Positions 9,822 through 20,688 of a stretch of DNA of 64,000 nt are shown piece after piece (positions within the stretch are counted from its first letter, which is position 1; each line of letters opens with the position of its first letter). Position numbers and translations under genes: made by a program. Origin of the DNA: Rebecca billardiae RCC1528 (taxonomy: Eukaryota; Haptophyta). A model generated the notes under the pieces. It made no database searches, was not told the DNA's origin, and saw only the letters and a program-made list of their open reading frames with translations. The stretch spans positions 1,240,001-1,304,000 of the forward strand of contig OZ251237.1 of the NCBI GenBank assembly GCA_965240325.2, read 5' to 3'.

Positions 9822-11582
9822 ATGGCTGACGCGACAAGCCGCGCTTGCAATGAGGCCGATTGCGACAAGCGGCCCTCCTTTGGCATGCCGGGTGACGCAC
9901 GCCCGAGTCGGTGCGCTGCTCACCGGCTGCCTGGCATGGTCAACATGTTCATAAGCACATGCGTTGATGCCGACTGCGAGAGGCGAGCGACATTTGGCAT
10001 GCCGGGTGACGCACGCCCCTGCCGGTGCGCTGCGCACAAGCTGCCCGGCATGGTCGACGTGATCAACCGCACGTGCGAGGAGGCTGGCTGCGTGAAGCGG
10101 CCTGCATTCGGCATGCCGGGTGACGCCCGCCCCTGCCGGTGCGCCGCGCACAAGCTGCCCGGCATGGTCGACGTGATCAACCGCACGTGCGAGGAGGCCG
10201 GCTGCGTGAAGGTGCCGTCATTCGGCATGCCGGGTGACGCACGCCCCCACCGATGCGCCGCGCACAAGCTGCCCGGCATGGTCAACGTGAAGGACCGCAC
10301 GTGCGACGAGGCAGACTGTGTGAAGCTGCCGTCATTCGGCATGCCGGGTGACGCACGCCCCTGCCGGTGCGCTGCGCACAAGCTGCTCGGCATGGTCGAC
10401 GTGATCAACCGCACGTGCGAGGAGGCTGGCTGCGTGAAGCGGCCTGCATTCGGCATGCCGGGTGACGCCCGCCCCTGCCGGTGCGCCGCACACAAGCTGC
10501 CCGGCATGGTCGACGTGATCAACCGCACGTGCGAGGAGGCTGGCTGCGTGAAGCGGCCTGCATTCGGCATGCCGGGTAACGCACGCCCCCACCGGTGCGC
10601 TGCGCACAAGCTGCCCGGCATGGTCGACGTGGTGAGCCGCACGTGCGACGAGGCAGACTGTGTGAAGCTGCCGTCATTCGGCATGCCTGGTGACGCACGC
10701 CCCTGCCGGTGCGCCGCGCACAAGCTGCCCGGCATGGTCAACGTGAAGGACCGCACGTGCGACGAGGCAGACTGTGTGAAGCTGCCGTCATTCGGCATGC
10801 CTGGTGACGCACGCCCCCACCGGTGCGCCGCGCACAAGCTGCCCGGCATGGTCAACGTGAAGGACCGCACGTGCGACGAGGCAGACTGTGTGAAGGTGCC
10901 GTCATTCGGCATGCCGGGTGACGCACGCCCCCACCGATGCGCCGCGCACAAGCTGCCCGGCATGGTCGACGTGATCAACCGCACGTGCGAGGAGGCTGGC
11001 TGCGTGAAGCGGCCTGCATTCGGCATGCCGGGTAACGCACGCCCCTGCCGGTGCGCCGCGCACAAGCTGCCCGGCATGGTCAACGTGATCAACCGCACGT
11101 GCGACGAGGCAGACTGTGTGAAGGTGCCGTCATTCGGCATGCCGGGTGACGCACGCCCCTGCCGATGCGCTGCGCACAAGCTGCCGGGCATGGTCAACGT
11201 GATCAACCGCACGTGCGAGGAGGCTGGCTGCATGAAGCGGCCTGCATTCGGCATGCCGGGTAACGCACGCCCTCACCGATGCGCCGAGCACAAGCTGCCC
11301 GGCATGGTCAACGTGAAGAGCAGGACGTGCGACGAGGCCGGCTGTGTGAAGCAGCCGTCATACGGCATGCCGGGTGACGCACGCCCCTGCCGGTGTGCCG
11401 AGCACAAGCTGCCCGGCATGATCAACCGGAAGAAGCGGACGGTGGGCGTTCTCTACGGCGTGCAACTGACGAGTGGTAGTGATGATGCTACTCCGCTAAC
11501 GGCGCGCCGCGCGGCACCATCATCACATCAGCACGTGATGCGGATGTCTCGAGATGACGCTGCGTCGTCATCACGGTTCTGA
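9822..11582 (+). CDS. EsV-1-7 repeat protein, 14 tandem repeats
   Basis: The 586-residue product is almost entirely tandem 38-residue repeats with spacing C-x4-C-x16-C-x2-H-x12, exactly the EsV-1-7 motif first described in Ectocarpus virus EsV-1 and in the brown-algal IMMEDIATE UPRIGHT protein. Each unit has the core FGMPGDARP then RCAAHKLPGMV. I count 14 units; two sub-types (EEAGC and DEADC) are interspersed, indicating expansion by blocks. A 55-residue tail rich in Ser/Thr follows. The Cys3-His set suggests zinc binding; molecular function is unknown. The Met at 9822 was chosen because the open frame upstream crosses the fold-back repeat and shows no conservation. Repeat copies are highly similar at DNA level (114-bp period), so copy number may vary between strains. 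Viral or lateral origin is possible but not shown. Confidence 0.88.
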   Translation: MADATSRACNEADCDKRPSFGMPGDARPSRCAAHRLPGMVNMFISTCVDADCERRATFGMPGDARPCRCAAHKLPGMVDVINRTCEEAGCVKRPAFGMPGDARPCRCAAHKLPGMVDVINRTCEEAGCVKVPSFGMPGDARPHRCAAHKLPGMVNVKDRTCDEADCVKLPSFGMPGDARPCRCAAHKLLGMVDVINRTCEEAGCVKRPAFGMPGDARPCRCAAHKLPGMVDVINRTCEEAGCVKRPAFGMPGNARPHRCAAHKLPGMVDVVSRTCDEADCVKLPSFGMPGDARPCRCAAHKLPGMVNVKDRTCDEADCVKLPSFGMPGDARPHRCAAHKLPGMVNVKDRTCDEADCVKVPSFGMPGDARPHRCAAHKLPGMVDVINRTCEEAGCVKRPAFGMPGNARPCRCAAHKLPGMVNVINRTCDEADCVKVPSFGMPGDARPCRCAAHKLPGMVNVINRTCEEAGCMKRPAFGMPGNARPHRCAEHKLPGMVNVKSRTCDEAGCVKQPSYGMPGDARPCRCAEHKLPGMINRKKRTVGVLYGVQLTSGSDDATPLTARRAAPSSHQHVMRMSRDDAASSSRF

Positions 11583-11643
11583 CTCCTGCACTGCATGACC
11601 GGCAACCGGTGCGTCCGGTGCCGCACTCGATCGAGCGACGCTG

Positions 11644-11730
<87 letters not shown>

Positions 11731-11812
11731 CTAGGTTATATCAGTATATATATATATTATATATATATCTTATTAAATCATAATTATATCTGCGAATAAA
11801 ACCGCGCTCCTT

Positions 11813-11884
<72 letters not shown>
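11583..11884. repeat. Two long TA microsatellites
   Basis: Runs of alternating AT occupy about 11649-11729 and 11815-11882, with a short AT-rich spacer. No gene is present. The TIR element that follows begins directly at the edge of the second run. Confidence 0.9.
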
Positions 11885-11886
<2 letters not shown>

Positions 11887-13843
11887 CCAGGTCGTTCCCC
11901 GTGCACTGGGAATCCGCGGTTTCGCCCTATTCAGAGCGCGAGGCCGCGGCATAGCAACGCAGATTTAGTCTTCCGCTTCGTCTATCAGACCACTTGAACG
12001 ATCTAATCGAGCTTTCCAATTGAAAATGACGAAACTAGATCCATCCATTGGAGAAGCCAAATCCCGAGCGCGGCAAAGCCGTGGAACGCAGTAATCAGCC
12101 TCGTCAGCGATAGTCCGCTCACGAAATCGATGCGCTGGAAATGAGTTCTTCGTGTGCAACCTGGAGGCGGGAGCCCTCCGCCGCGGGTGCGGAGCACCGA
12201 TTCTGACCCGCCCCCTGCGGCTGCGGCCGGGCACGAGTGCGATGCCGCTGGCCCCGGCTGGGGGGCGCGCCCGGGCCAGGGCACTGCGGGCGCGGATGTG
12301 CTCGCGGAGCCGGCGTGCGTGGACGGGCTGTTGCGGGAGAGTATCTGCCGCCCTCCTGCGCCGTGCGACTTGCGCCACGCCTCTTTCGCCTCGGCTCAGG
12401 GCAGCGCACACGCGCGCGCCGCCTCCGAAGGCCAGCCTTGCCTGCGCCGCAGCCGGTCGCGCGCGCGCCGTGCGCGGCGTGGTCGGGAAGGAACGGGGGG
12501 TGCTGCCGGGCGAGATGGCGACATCATGTGCGCACGCCATGCCGCCGCGCCACGCCTTGCCGAGCGTGTCGCCGGTCCGTTTGCACGCCTCTTCCAGTTG
12601 TCACAAATGGTGTCAGGTGTGCCGCACGGCCTCGCGGTCGTGACTGCGCTGGGGGGCGCGCCCGGGCCAGGGCGCTGCGGGCGCGGATGTGCTTGCGGAG
12701 CCGGCGTGCGTGGACGGGCTGTTGCGGGAGAGTATCTGCCGCCCTCCTGCGCCGCGCGACTTGCGCCACGCCTCTTTCGCCTCGGCTCAGGGCAGCGCGC
12801 ACGCGCGCGCGCCGCCTCAAGGCCAGCCTTGCCTGCGCTGCAGCCGACCGCGCGCGCGCCGTGCGCGGCGTGGTCGGGAAGGAACGGGCGCGGCTGCCGG
12901 GCGAGATGGCGATATCATGTGCGCACGCCATGCCGCCCCGCCACGCCTTGCCGAGCGTGTCGCCGGTCCGTTTGCACGCCTCTTCGAGTTGTCACAAATG
13001 GTGTGCACGCGGCCTCGCGGTCGTGACCGCCTTGTCGGGACGATCATTGAGACACAGAACAGTGCCAGACGGGCACGCGGGAAACTCTTACATGAATGTT
13101 CATCACTGCGTGGTCATGTAGAAGTGCTGGGTGCGACGCTTTCCTCGCGCGGATGCACTTTCATCATCTTCTTCGAGCTCAGGTCTGGCTTCAGGCACGA
13201 CAAGAAAGCAGCACTCGTCAACAGCTGTGCGGATCCGTTATCGTGCCCTTTCGCGGCGCCGCGGGGCGGCATGGCGTGCGCACATGATGTCGTCATCTCG
13301 CCCGGCAGCACCCCCCGTTCCTTCCCGACCACGCCGCGCACGGCGCGCGCGCGGTTGGCTGCGGCGCGGCAGTGCTCGGGCCTCGAGGCGGCGCGCGCGT
13401 GCGCGCTGCCCTGAGCCGCGGCGAAAAGAGGCGTGGCGCGAGACGCGCGGCGCAGGAGGGCGCCAGATACTCTCCCGCGACAGCCTGTCCACGCAAGCCG
13501 GCTCCGCGAGCACATCCGCGCCCGCAGCGCCGTGCGGCGTGCCCCGGGCGCGCCCCGCCAACGGCGCTCGGCCGCCTTGCCGCTGCCCGCCTGCCGCCGA
13601 GGGCAAAAGGTCAAGATTTGGTCGGCCCTCGCCTGCCGAGCCGCCACCGGCCGGGGGCTCCGCCCTGCCTTCTATCTCGTTGCGGCTCAATTTTGGGATT
13701 GCGAGACCAGCTCATCGATTGACGCACATCCGCACCCGCGAGACCTGAAAATCTTATTCGCGGGTAGCGACGGGTGCGTCCTGCGGCTGTTTTTCTCGTA
13801 TGTCCAAACCGCGGATTCCCAGTGCAGGGGGAACGACCTGGTA
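11885..13843. mobile_element. 2-kb TIR element with internal block repeats
   Basis: The ends (11885-11923 and 13806-13843) are inverted copies starting TACCAGGTCG and containing GGGAATCCGCGG, with two or so mismatches over ~37 bp. TA lies at both extremities, and the left end abuts a TA microsatellite, fitting insertion at TA. Inside are two direct copies of a ~390-bp block (12258-12648 and 12649-13029) and a shorter inverted copy (about 13262-13560). Several open frames run through the blocks but are Arg/Ala-rich and look like GC-rich noise. No transposase was recognised, so it is probably non-autonomous. Confidence 0.65.
12258..13560. repeat. Three copies of a ~380-bp block (two direct, one inverted)
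   Basis: Copies 1 and 2 start CTGGGGGGCGCGCCC and have a period of 391 bp; copy 3 lies in opposite orientation and is about 300 bp. Substitutions and small indels separate them, so they are not a simple assembly artefact. Confidence 0.75.
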
Positions 13844-13940
13844 ATAAAGGGCAATCTGTGAAAGAGTAGCACTAGACTCACCAGCATCGTCAGGAGGAGC
13901 TGCCCGATCGGTAGTCGAGCGTCCCTCCACGCGCAGGCCG

Positions 13941-14714
13941 TCACGGACGGCGAATATCTACGGTCCGCGCGCGAGAGGCCTTGCGCAGCGCTTTGCGCCT
14001 GGCGATCGTCGTCCGAAGGCGCTGCTTGTTCTTCTGGGGCGTGTACTCCCAGCTGTCCGCAGTCGGGGCGTGCGTCTCGTCGCACTGCTGCCAGCAGCGG
14101 CAGCCGCCCGATGGGTCGACACCGCGCGCGCGCAAGCCGTCGAGCACGGCCAGGCCGACGGCGTTCTTCTCGCCGCGGCAGAGCACGTCCGCCACCTGCG
14201 CATGCAGGCACTTTGCATCAGGCGGCTCGCGCCGCGTGACGCCCGCGAGACCGCTGTTGAGCACCACAGAGGTCTGCTGGTCAGCATCGAACGTGGCGCA
14301 CTGCTGCTCGCCGACAAGCCCGCGCCGCACGGTGCGGTGCGCGTCGTGGGCCTCATTCAGCGACGCCTGCAAGGCCGGTGCCGCGTCCACGCGCGCGTTC
14401 AGCTCGCGCACGGCGCCTTCGCGCTCCCACTCATCGATTGCCTGGACGAGGTGCGGGCAGGTGAGCCTGAAGAGGCCCGTGTCGATGGGGAACCCGGCCA
14501 GTCCGCTCTTGGCGCGTCTGCACGGATCGAGCACGACTGCCTGCGGAAAGCCATACTTGCACCGGGCGCCCACGGCGAGCATGGAGGTGAGCGGGTGGCG
14601 CAGCTGCCGATTCTCGACGCACGAGCGGTCACGCTCGGTCGGCTGCGAGCACGATGGGAGGAGCTCATCGACGCACTGCGAGTGACTGTGCATCGCCTGC
14701 GCCATCATGCGCAT
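13941..14714 (-). CDS. DUF501-family protein
   Basis: The translated frame contains the DUF501 hallmarks in order: GARCKYGFPQAV, a Gly-Phe-Pro then Leu-Phe-Arg-Leu-Thr-Cys-Pro segment (LFRLTCPHLVQAID), the pair EREGAVREL, the motif AHDAHRTVRRGL, and near the C-terminus KCLHAQVADVLCRGEKNAVG. The family occurs in bacteria and some algae and has no known biochemical role. The C-terminal ~60 residues, with a Cys-rich piece (GGCRCWQQC) and a basic tail, lie beyond the domain. The true start is uncertain: Met at 14714 is taken here, but Met at 14582, only a few residues before the domain, is possible, and the frame is open up to 14915. It is divergent from the next gene. Confidence 0.7.
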   Translation of the reverse strand: MRMMAQAMHSHSQCVDELLPSCSQPTERDRSCVENRQLRHPLTSMLAVGARCKYGFPQAVVLDPCRRAKSGLAGFPIDTGLFRLTCPHLVQAIDEWEREGAVRELNARVDAAPALQASLNEAHDAHRTVRRGLVGEQQCATFDADQQTSVVLNSGLAGVTRREPPDAKCLHAQVADVLCRGEKNAVGLAVLDGLRARGVDPSGGCRCWQQCDETHAPTADSWEYTPQKNKQRLRTTIARRKALRKASRARTVDIRRP

Positions 14715-14938
14715 GGCCGATGGCCGATGCGGTGACACACGGCAGGACAATGCCGCGACGAGCGCGGCGTGCGATCCGCGCATGGCTGCCGGCCACGCGA
14801 TGGTCCTGCCGTAATGTGGCCGCGTGCCCCCGGACTGGAACCGCCCTTGATGGCGGGCTTTCCCGCTTGCTGCCACTCCACTGCTCACCAGTGGCAGGTT
14901 CTCGACCAGCAGCATCGAGGCGGCTGCGGTGGCAGCGG

Positions 14939-15478
14939 ATGGCGGAGGTGCATGAGACGCCGGGCGCGACGGCGGATTGCCCGGGTGACGACCTGAGTGT
15001 GCACACGTCAGAGGACCAGCAACGAGCGCTGGTGTCCAACCAGCTGGCGGAGGTCGCGACAGGCAGCCTCGGCCTCGGCGGCCTCGGCCTGAAGGTGCGC
15101 TACTACATCGCCCTCGAGTCGACTTGGCAGGTGGCGCTGTACGCGGTGTGCTACCGGTACCGGCCGACCATTCTCGTGATGCAGTCGGAGCGAGCGCGAG
15201 CTGTGGCCACGCGCGTTGGCGAGTGGATGAAGCGGTGGAACTGGGGGACCGTGTCCAAAATGGGAGCGAACGTGTACAACTCGCCGTGGAAGCTTGCGCT
15301 GGCCGAGTGGACCATTATCAACAAGCTCGCCGCGCCAGTGTCCTTCCCGACGAAGATCTACGCGGCGCACTTGCTGGCAAATCGCACGGTGCAGAAGAGA
15401 GAGCACCAGGCCTCTGCCGCACCAAGCACGACGGCGCACGCAGGTGCAGAGGGCAGTGCGGAGGGAAGCAGGAAGTAG
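14939..15478 (+). CDS. Small protein, possibly FAM210/DUF1279-like
   Basis: A 179-residue protein. After an acidic N-terminus comes a segment (GLKVRYYIALESTWQV) followed by a Gly/Trp loop (MKRWNWG), then an amphipathic or membrane-like stretch (WTIINKLAAPVSFPTKI) and a short basic/Ala-rich tail. The order and the Lys-x-x-x-Pro-x-x-x-Pro pattern resemble DUF1279 (FAM210A/B, mitochondrial membrane proteins), but identity is low and the family call is tentative. It has no clear targeting peptide. It lies divergently to the DUF501 gene. Confidence 0.5.
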   Translation: MAEVHETPGATADCPGDDLSVHTSEDQQRALVSNQLAEVATGSLGLGGLGLKVRYYIALESTWQVALYAVCYRYRPTILVMQSERARAVATRVGEWMKRWNWGTVSKMGANVYNSPWKLALAEWTIINKLAAPVSFPTKIYAAHLLANRTVQKREHQASAAPSTTAHAGAEGSAEGSRK

Positions 15479-16734
15479 GCTGCAAGCCACGCCGATATGT
15501 TGTACCGTGGTGGTGTGGTGGTGGGACTCTTTCACATGACACACCTGCCGCTACCGTGAGGCGAACGACCGCGCCTTCAACGCGAAGACGGTGGGGAGCT
15601 GGTCGCCAACTTCACCTCGGAGAAGAAGGTGGCAGGAACGGCGGGCTCAGAGTCATTTTTGGGTACTTCAATCAATGGCTTTGATGTTTCAGACGACGGG
15701 AGCATCTTGCGCATGGAGACGGCGAAGTCGCGGCTCGCGGCTCGCGGCTCGCAGGCAGCGCCGTGCGCGCCTCGTCATCATCGTGATCATGATAACAAAT
15801 CACGCCGTCGGCTCAGTCGGGCAGCAAGTCGGGCCGCACTCCCGCGCCTCCCGAGCCCCGCGGCCAGTCTGGCGCCGGTCCGACGCATGTGTCGCTGAGA
15901 AGTGATGGCATCCGTGTCGTGATCCGCGGCGCGTCCCGCTGTAGCCAGTGTAGGCTACCCGCTGGCACCACCCTGGCAGGGTCCGACGTCAGTCGTCTGA
16001 CTCTGAGTCGCGGATCTGAGCCGCCGAGTCAATTATTACTACGCGCCGGTGGATAATTTATTTTAATTTTAAAATATATTATTATATATAATAATACTTC
16101 ATTCGTCGTCAGATCGTCGATGATACTCGATGCGATCGATTAGCTAGATCTCACTTCTCACTAATCTCAGCGGATCATCAGCCTGCTAGACTAGGACGTA
16201 ATCCGAAGCTACTTGAGCCTTCTGGCACTAGTTCCAGGTATCATAATTAATATATAAATCATAACCAGCTAGGTAAATCCAGGGGGCGGCGGGGCACTTG
16301 ATAGTCTTGAAGTTGAGTCATCACTCATGAAGTCATGTCATGCTGTCATGCTGTCACTTATGAAGTCATGGCATCATGCTCTGATAGATAGCCGTCGTCG
16401 TGACACGGTCACGGTGAGTGTCGGTCACGGACCGGCGCCGCCACGGAGCCCAGACTCAGACTGCATGTGGCGCCAGACACGTCTGGCGACGACGATGGTA
16501 GGCGCCAAGGGCACGCTGGCGCGCAGCCACCGACCACCCGACCACCGAGCTCGGCGCTGCCCAACGTGTATGGTCGTGGCACGTCCACGAATAAATAGTA
16601 AGAGACACGCGCGCCGCTGTGTGCCCCACGGCCCGTGCTCAGCGAGGTGCGCGGCTGCCGCCGTGGGTGCCACATCGTGCCCGCGCGCTCTGACAGCCTC
16701 TGATGTGCCGCGTGCGCGGCGCGCGGCCGGCGCA
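15479..16734. other. Intergenic region, AT-rich in part
   Basis: No supported gene. The stretch 16020-16330 is unusually AT-rich (TTTTAATTTTAAAATATATTA) and the region around 16315-16380 repeats GTCATG(C/A) words. Other open frames lack coding features. Confidence 0.5.
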
Positions 16735-17350
16735 TCATCGCAACGACTCGATCCTGCCTCCGTGCGTCCCGCGGATCCGCCGCGCGAGCTGGATGTCCTT
16801 GGGCATGATCGTCACGCGCTTGCCGTGGATCGCGCACAGGTTTGCATCCTCAAAGAGGTGCACCAGGTACTCCTCGGCCGACTCCTGCAGCGCCATGAGC
16901 GCCTCGGCCTGCCATCGCTTCTCGCCGGAGGTCGGTGTGGAGTTGTATGTCTGCGTGATCTCACGCACCTGCGCGCGGCAGACGGCGAACAGCGCGAGCG
17001 CTCAGGCAAATGTGCGCGCGCGCGCGCACCCGGCGCGCGCGCGCGGTCGCAGCGGCGCACCAGTCTGGCGAATGGGAGCTTGCGGATGAGCAGCTCGGTG
17101 GAGCGCTGATACTTGCGGATCTCTCTCAGCGCTACGGTACCCGGCCGGAAGCGATGCTTCTTCGGCGCGCTCGGCGCACCCGCTCCTGTGCGGCACGCGC
17201 GCGCGCGCGTGTGCGTGCAGCGCTCAGCACAGCGTGAGCTCGAGCGCGTGGGCATGCACTCGCGGCCGGCCGCTGGCGCGGGCGCGCACCAGTGGCTGCA
17301 GCCGCTGCCCTCCCCTGTCTTGTTGGCGTGTTGTGCGTCTTACGCGGCAT
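16735..17350 (-). CDS. Centromeric histone H3 variant (CENP-A/CenH3), three exons
   Basis: Exons 17350-17290, 17185-17061 and 16968-16735 join in frame across introns of 104 and 92 nt (both GTGCGC, ending CACAG and GCGCAG) to give 139 residues. The N-tail is short ([13 protein letters not shown] then Ala-rich) and lacks the canonical ARTKQTARKS tail. The core is unmistakably H3: alpha[27 protein letters not shown], and [13 protein letters not shown]. Loop 1 is five residues longer than in canonical H3 ([12 protein letters not shown]) and alpha2 starts with Trp and reads [23 protein letters not shown]. An extended loop 1 and the Trp are typical of CENP-A. It should mark centromeric nucleosomes. 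It is divergent from the glycosyltransferase gene, with 228 bp between starts. Confidence 0.88.
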
Positions 17351-17578
17351 GCTCGGGCTACGCCGCCCCCGCGAGCAGCCGCGCCGAGCTGCCCGAGCGA
17401 GCGCGACAGGTGCCGAGCAGGTTGCCCAGCAGCTTCACGGCCGCGCCAGCAGCTTTTCTGTTTTCGTTGCTCCGGACCGGAAGGAGCGCTCCCTGTGTTT
17501 GGCACCGGACTGCTTCCACTGGCAGGTGTGGCGCCGCCATCGTCCAGCGCTGCCCGGCGAACGGCGGCGGCGCGAGCG

Positions 17579-20409
17579 ATGCGGAGGCGCGGCGGGAGCT
17601 CGCGCTCGACGTGCGTGACGGCGGCGGCGGCGGGCGCGTGCGCGCTGATCGCCCTCGTCGGCCTCATCCGGTACGAGTACGCGGAGGACGACGGCTGCGC
17701 GCGCATCAGCGACATCGAGCAGCAGAGCGAGGAGCATCTGAAGCCCGCCGGCCTGCGCGCGCACCGCGTCGCCGAGTTCCTCGCGTTCGTGCGCCAGGCC
17801 GAGCCGACGCTGAGCGAGATCATGGGCTTCGAGTCGGGCTTCCGCAGGCCCTCGCGCAACGAGAGCGCCCCCGTCACCGTCGTGCTCAACCACTTCAAGC
17901 GGCGCACGCTCTGCGCGCAGCTCGAGGCGCTGCTCGGGCAGACGGCTGTGCCGTCGCACATCTGGGTGGTGCTGTTCGGCTCGCCCGTCGCGGAGCGGCT
18001 CGAGCGCGTGGCGCGCTCGTACGCCGACCAGCGCACCTCCATCTCCGTCGTCACCTCCGACCTCAACCTCAAGTACTACGGCCGCATGCAAGTCGCGGCG
18101 CGCGCGCCGACTGAGTTTGTGCTTGTGATCGACGACGACATGATCCCCGGCGCGCGGTACGTGGAGCAGATGCTGCACGCGGCGCAGACGCGGCCGTTCT
18201 CGCGCGCGCTGCTGGGCTCGATCGGGTGGATCCTGCCCCGCCCGTCACACGACGGCTCCTTCGGCTCCTATCGGGACCTGAACGGCTCGGTGAGTGCGCG
18301 GCCGGCCGGCGCGCGCGCGTGTGCGCTGCCGCTGCCTGCCGAGCGGCGGCGTGCGCGCGCGAGCGCGCGGGATTCGCGCGCGGCCAGTCGAGCCCGTGTG
18401 CCCGCCGTCGCGCGCCCGTCTGCGCGCGCCACGCGCTCACGCGCGCAACACACGCCCGACCCCCCTCCTGCCGCCGCCGCCGCCGCTGCCGCTGCCGCCG
18501 CTGCCCGCCACAGGGCGGCGTGTACTTGCCCGACCAGCCGTACGGCATCCAGGTGGAGCGCGCGGTGGAGACGGACTTCCTGTGCTCGCTGTGGTTCGTG
18601 CGGACCAAGTGGCTGGCGATGCTCTTCCGGGAGCAGCCCTCCACGTGGGAGACCTCCGAGGACTTCCAGCTCTCCTACTTGCTGCGCAAGTACGCGGGCG
18701 TGCGCTCGGTCGTGATGCCGGTCGACGCGGACGACCCGACCACGTGGGCGGACACGGCGCACAAGCTCGCGTGGGTCGGCGCGACGACGACGGGCCCCGG
18801 CGCGAAGGCGGCGAGCTCGGGCTCGAACACGCCCACGCGCGACCGCGCGTGGTGGCTCGGGCTCACCCGCGGCGGCTCGCAGCGGGGCGTGCGCGAGCGG
18901 CCGCCGCCGCAGCGCGAGCAAGTCGTGCTGCTGGTCTCGTCCGAGCGAGACGCGGCCGCGCTCCGGCCGCTGTACCACGGCTTCCTGCGCCGCTCGGGGC
19001 CGAGCCTGTTCCGCCGGCCGCTCGTCGTGCTCGCGGCGCCGGAGGGGCGGTGCGTCGCGCTGGCCGCCGCGCTCGGCCTCGGCGCGGCCGCGTGCGACGC
19101 GTCGGTGCGCAACCTGCGCCTTCTCGACCTCGGCCTCGGCCGCGGCGTGCTCGGCGGCGCGGCGCGCGCCGCAGACGTCTTTGACGAGATCCTGGGAGAT
19201 CTGTCCGGACTGCTCGCCGCGCTGGAGCCCGAGGTGGTGATCCACGCGCTCGGGAGCGGGCATGGTCCGGCGGCGGCCGAGGAGCCGGCACACCGCGCGG
19301 GCGCGCACGTTGCGCCCGCCGATGCGCTCAGTGCGGCACTGGGCCGGCCGCGGCCACTCGGTGACTCGGAGCGCGCGCACGTCGCGGCGCGCGCCGTCGC
19401 GGCCGCGTGCCACGCGGCGCGCACGCCGCTCATCGCGCTGCCCACAGCCGAGGCGGCCTCGGCCGCGTGGCTCTCGCACCTCGCGCCCAAGACCCTCGCC
19501 CGGTGGCACGAGCCGCAGTTCACCCTGATCGTGAGCGGCACCGATGCGGCGGCGCTCACGGCAACGCTGGACGGCGCGCGCGCGCTGCACACGCTCGGCG
19601 ACCGCGTCGCGCTGCGGCTGCGAGTCAGCTCGGAGCTGAGCACGGAGATGAAGAAGCTCGTGCGCAGCGTGCGGTGGGAGCACGGGCCGCTGATCGGCGT
19701 GCAGCCGCTGCGCGACTACACCTCCACCGTCGCCTTCGAGGCCGAGGCGTGGTACCCAGCGAGCGAGCACTCGTACGGGCTCGCCCTGCGCGAGGGAGAT
19801 TCAATCTCGGCGTACGCGTACGCGTGGCTCAAGTACTGCGTGCTGAGGTATCGGTACGACCCGGCGTCGAGCATCTCCGACCAGTCGTTCGGGCTGCTCG
19901 GCGTGGGGCTCGCGCCCGTGCACGCGCTCGCCGCGCCGCCCGCCGAGGACGACGAGGCGCGGGGCGAGGGCCCGCCAGTCCGGCTCGACCACGCGCTCGA
20001 GGCAGAGCCGCTCCTGCTCTTCCCCGAATCCCGGACCGAGCTGCACGAGAGCGCGTCGCGCGAGCTGAAGGCGAAGGCGGACGCGCGCGCGCTCGCCGCA
20101 GCCGCCGAGGGCGGCTCGGCGTGGCGCTCGATCCTCGAGGGCATGACGGGCAAGGGCTTCGGCGCGGCGGGCGACGACGAGCCGGATTCGGCGAGCTGGC
20201 GCGAGCACATGCGCTCGCTCGCGCGGCAGCCCGGCCGGCCGTCGGCGTTGCTGCGGCCGCACATGCGAGACCGGCACGGCGCGCTGGCGTGCTTCGTCGA
20301 GCCCGCCGGCGGGGCGAAGGCAGTCGGGCGCATGCCCAAGGAGATCCCGTTCACGGCCGCGTGGACGAGCGCCTTGCCCGACGTGCCGCAGATCCCGCGC
20401 GTGCGCTGA
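17579..20409 (+). CDS. Type II membrane glycosyltransferase-like protein (two exons)
   Basis: Exon 1 (17579-18289) and exon 2 (18514-20409) flank a 224-nt GTGAGT...CACAG intron and encode about 868 residues. An N-terminal membrane anchor (about residues 12-30) precedes a GT-A-like domain: PVTVVLNHFKRR, then WVVLFGS, and the metal-binding acidic motif VLVIDDDMIPG. Exon 2 continues with GGVYLPDQPYG and ETSEDFQLSYLLRKYAG, where the Glu-Asp pair could be catalytic. The rest (about 550 residues) is a second region with no recognised family, containing HEPQFTLIVSG and YASS-like motifs similar to nucleotide-sugar-binding folds. It is probably a Golgi enzyme; donor and acceptor are unknown. The arrangement of two domains could mean two catalytic modules. 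Confidence 0.65.
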
Positions 20410-20688
20410 CGGCATGACAGCCAGCCGCGCGAATATAATGCGACGGCGTCCGACTGAGTCGACTGCGCCAACGCCACTGCTGTGTCGACTGCGACACAGA
20501 CGCGAGTATGTAGAGCGAAGGGGGTCGTCTATTGGCCTGCTGACTCGCGTTGGGTTCGACGTCGGCGCGGACGAACTCATCAGTAGTCAGTACTCTGAAC
20601 ATATATCGCAGTAGCGGCACTATCGCGCAGTAGTAGTACTTGGGCTGAGTCTGACTCTGAGCCTTCAGAATCAGAGTTCAGCCAGAAG
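20410..20688. other. Intergenic spacer before the palindrome
   Basis: No gene seen. It contains short CTGAGTC/GACTCTGA words and ends at the terminal repeat of the large palindrome. Confidence 0.5.

Noticed and set aside
9920-11254. 444-residue minus-strand frame with repeating sequence
   Set aside because: It is the antisense shadow of the EsV-1-7 repeats; the plus frame has the exact Cys/His spacing of a known family.
9903-11420. CRISPR-like regularly spaced repeats
   Set aside because: The 114-bp period is a coding tandem repeat with continuous open frame, not direct repeats with unique spacers.
18268-19770. Long Arg-rich minus-strand frame
   Set aside because: It is a GC-rich shadow of the glycosyltransferase gene without any recognisable domain.
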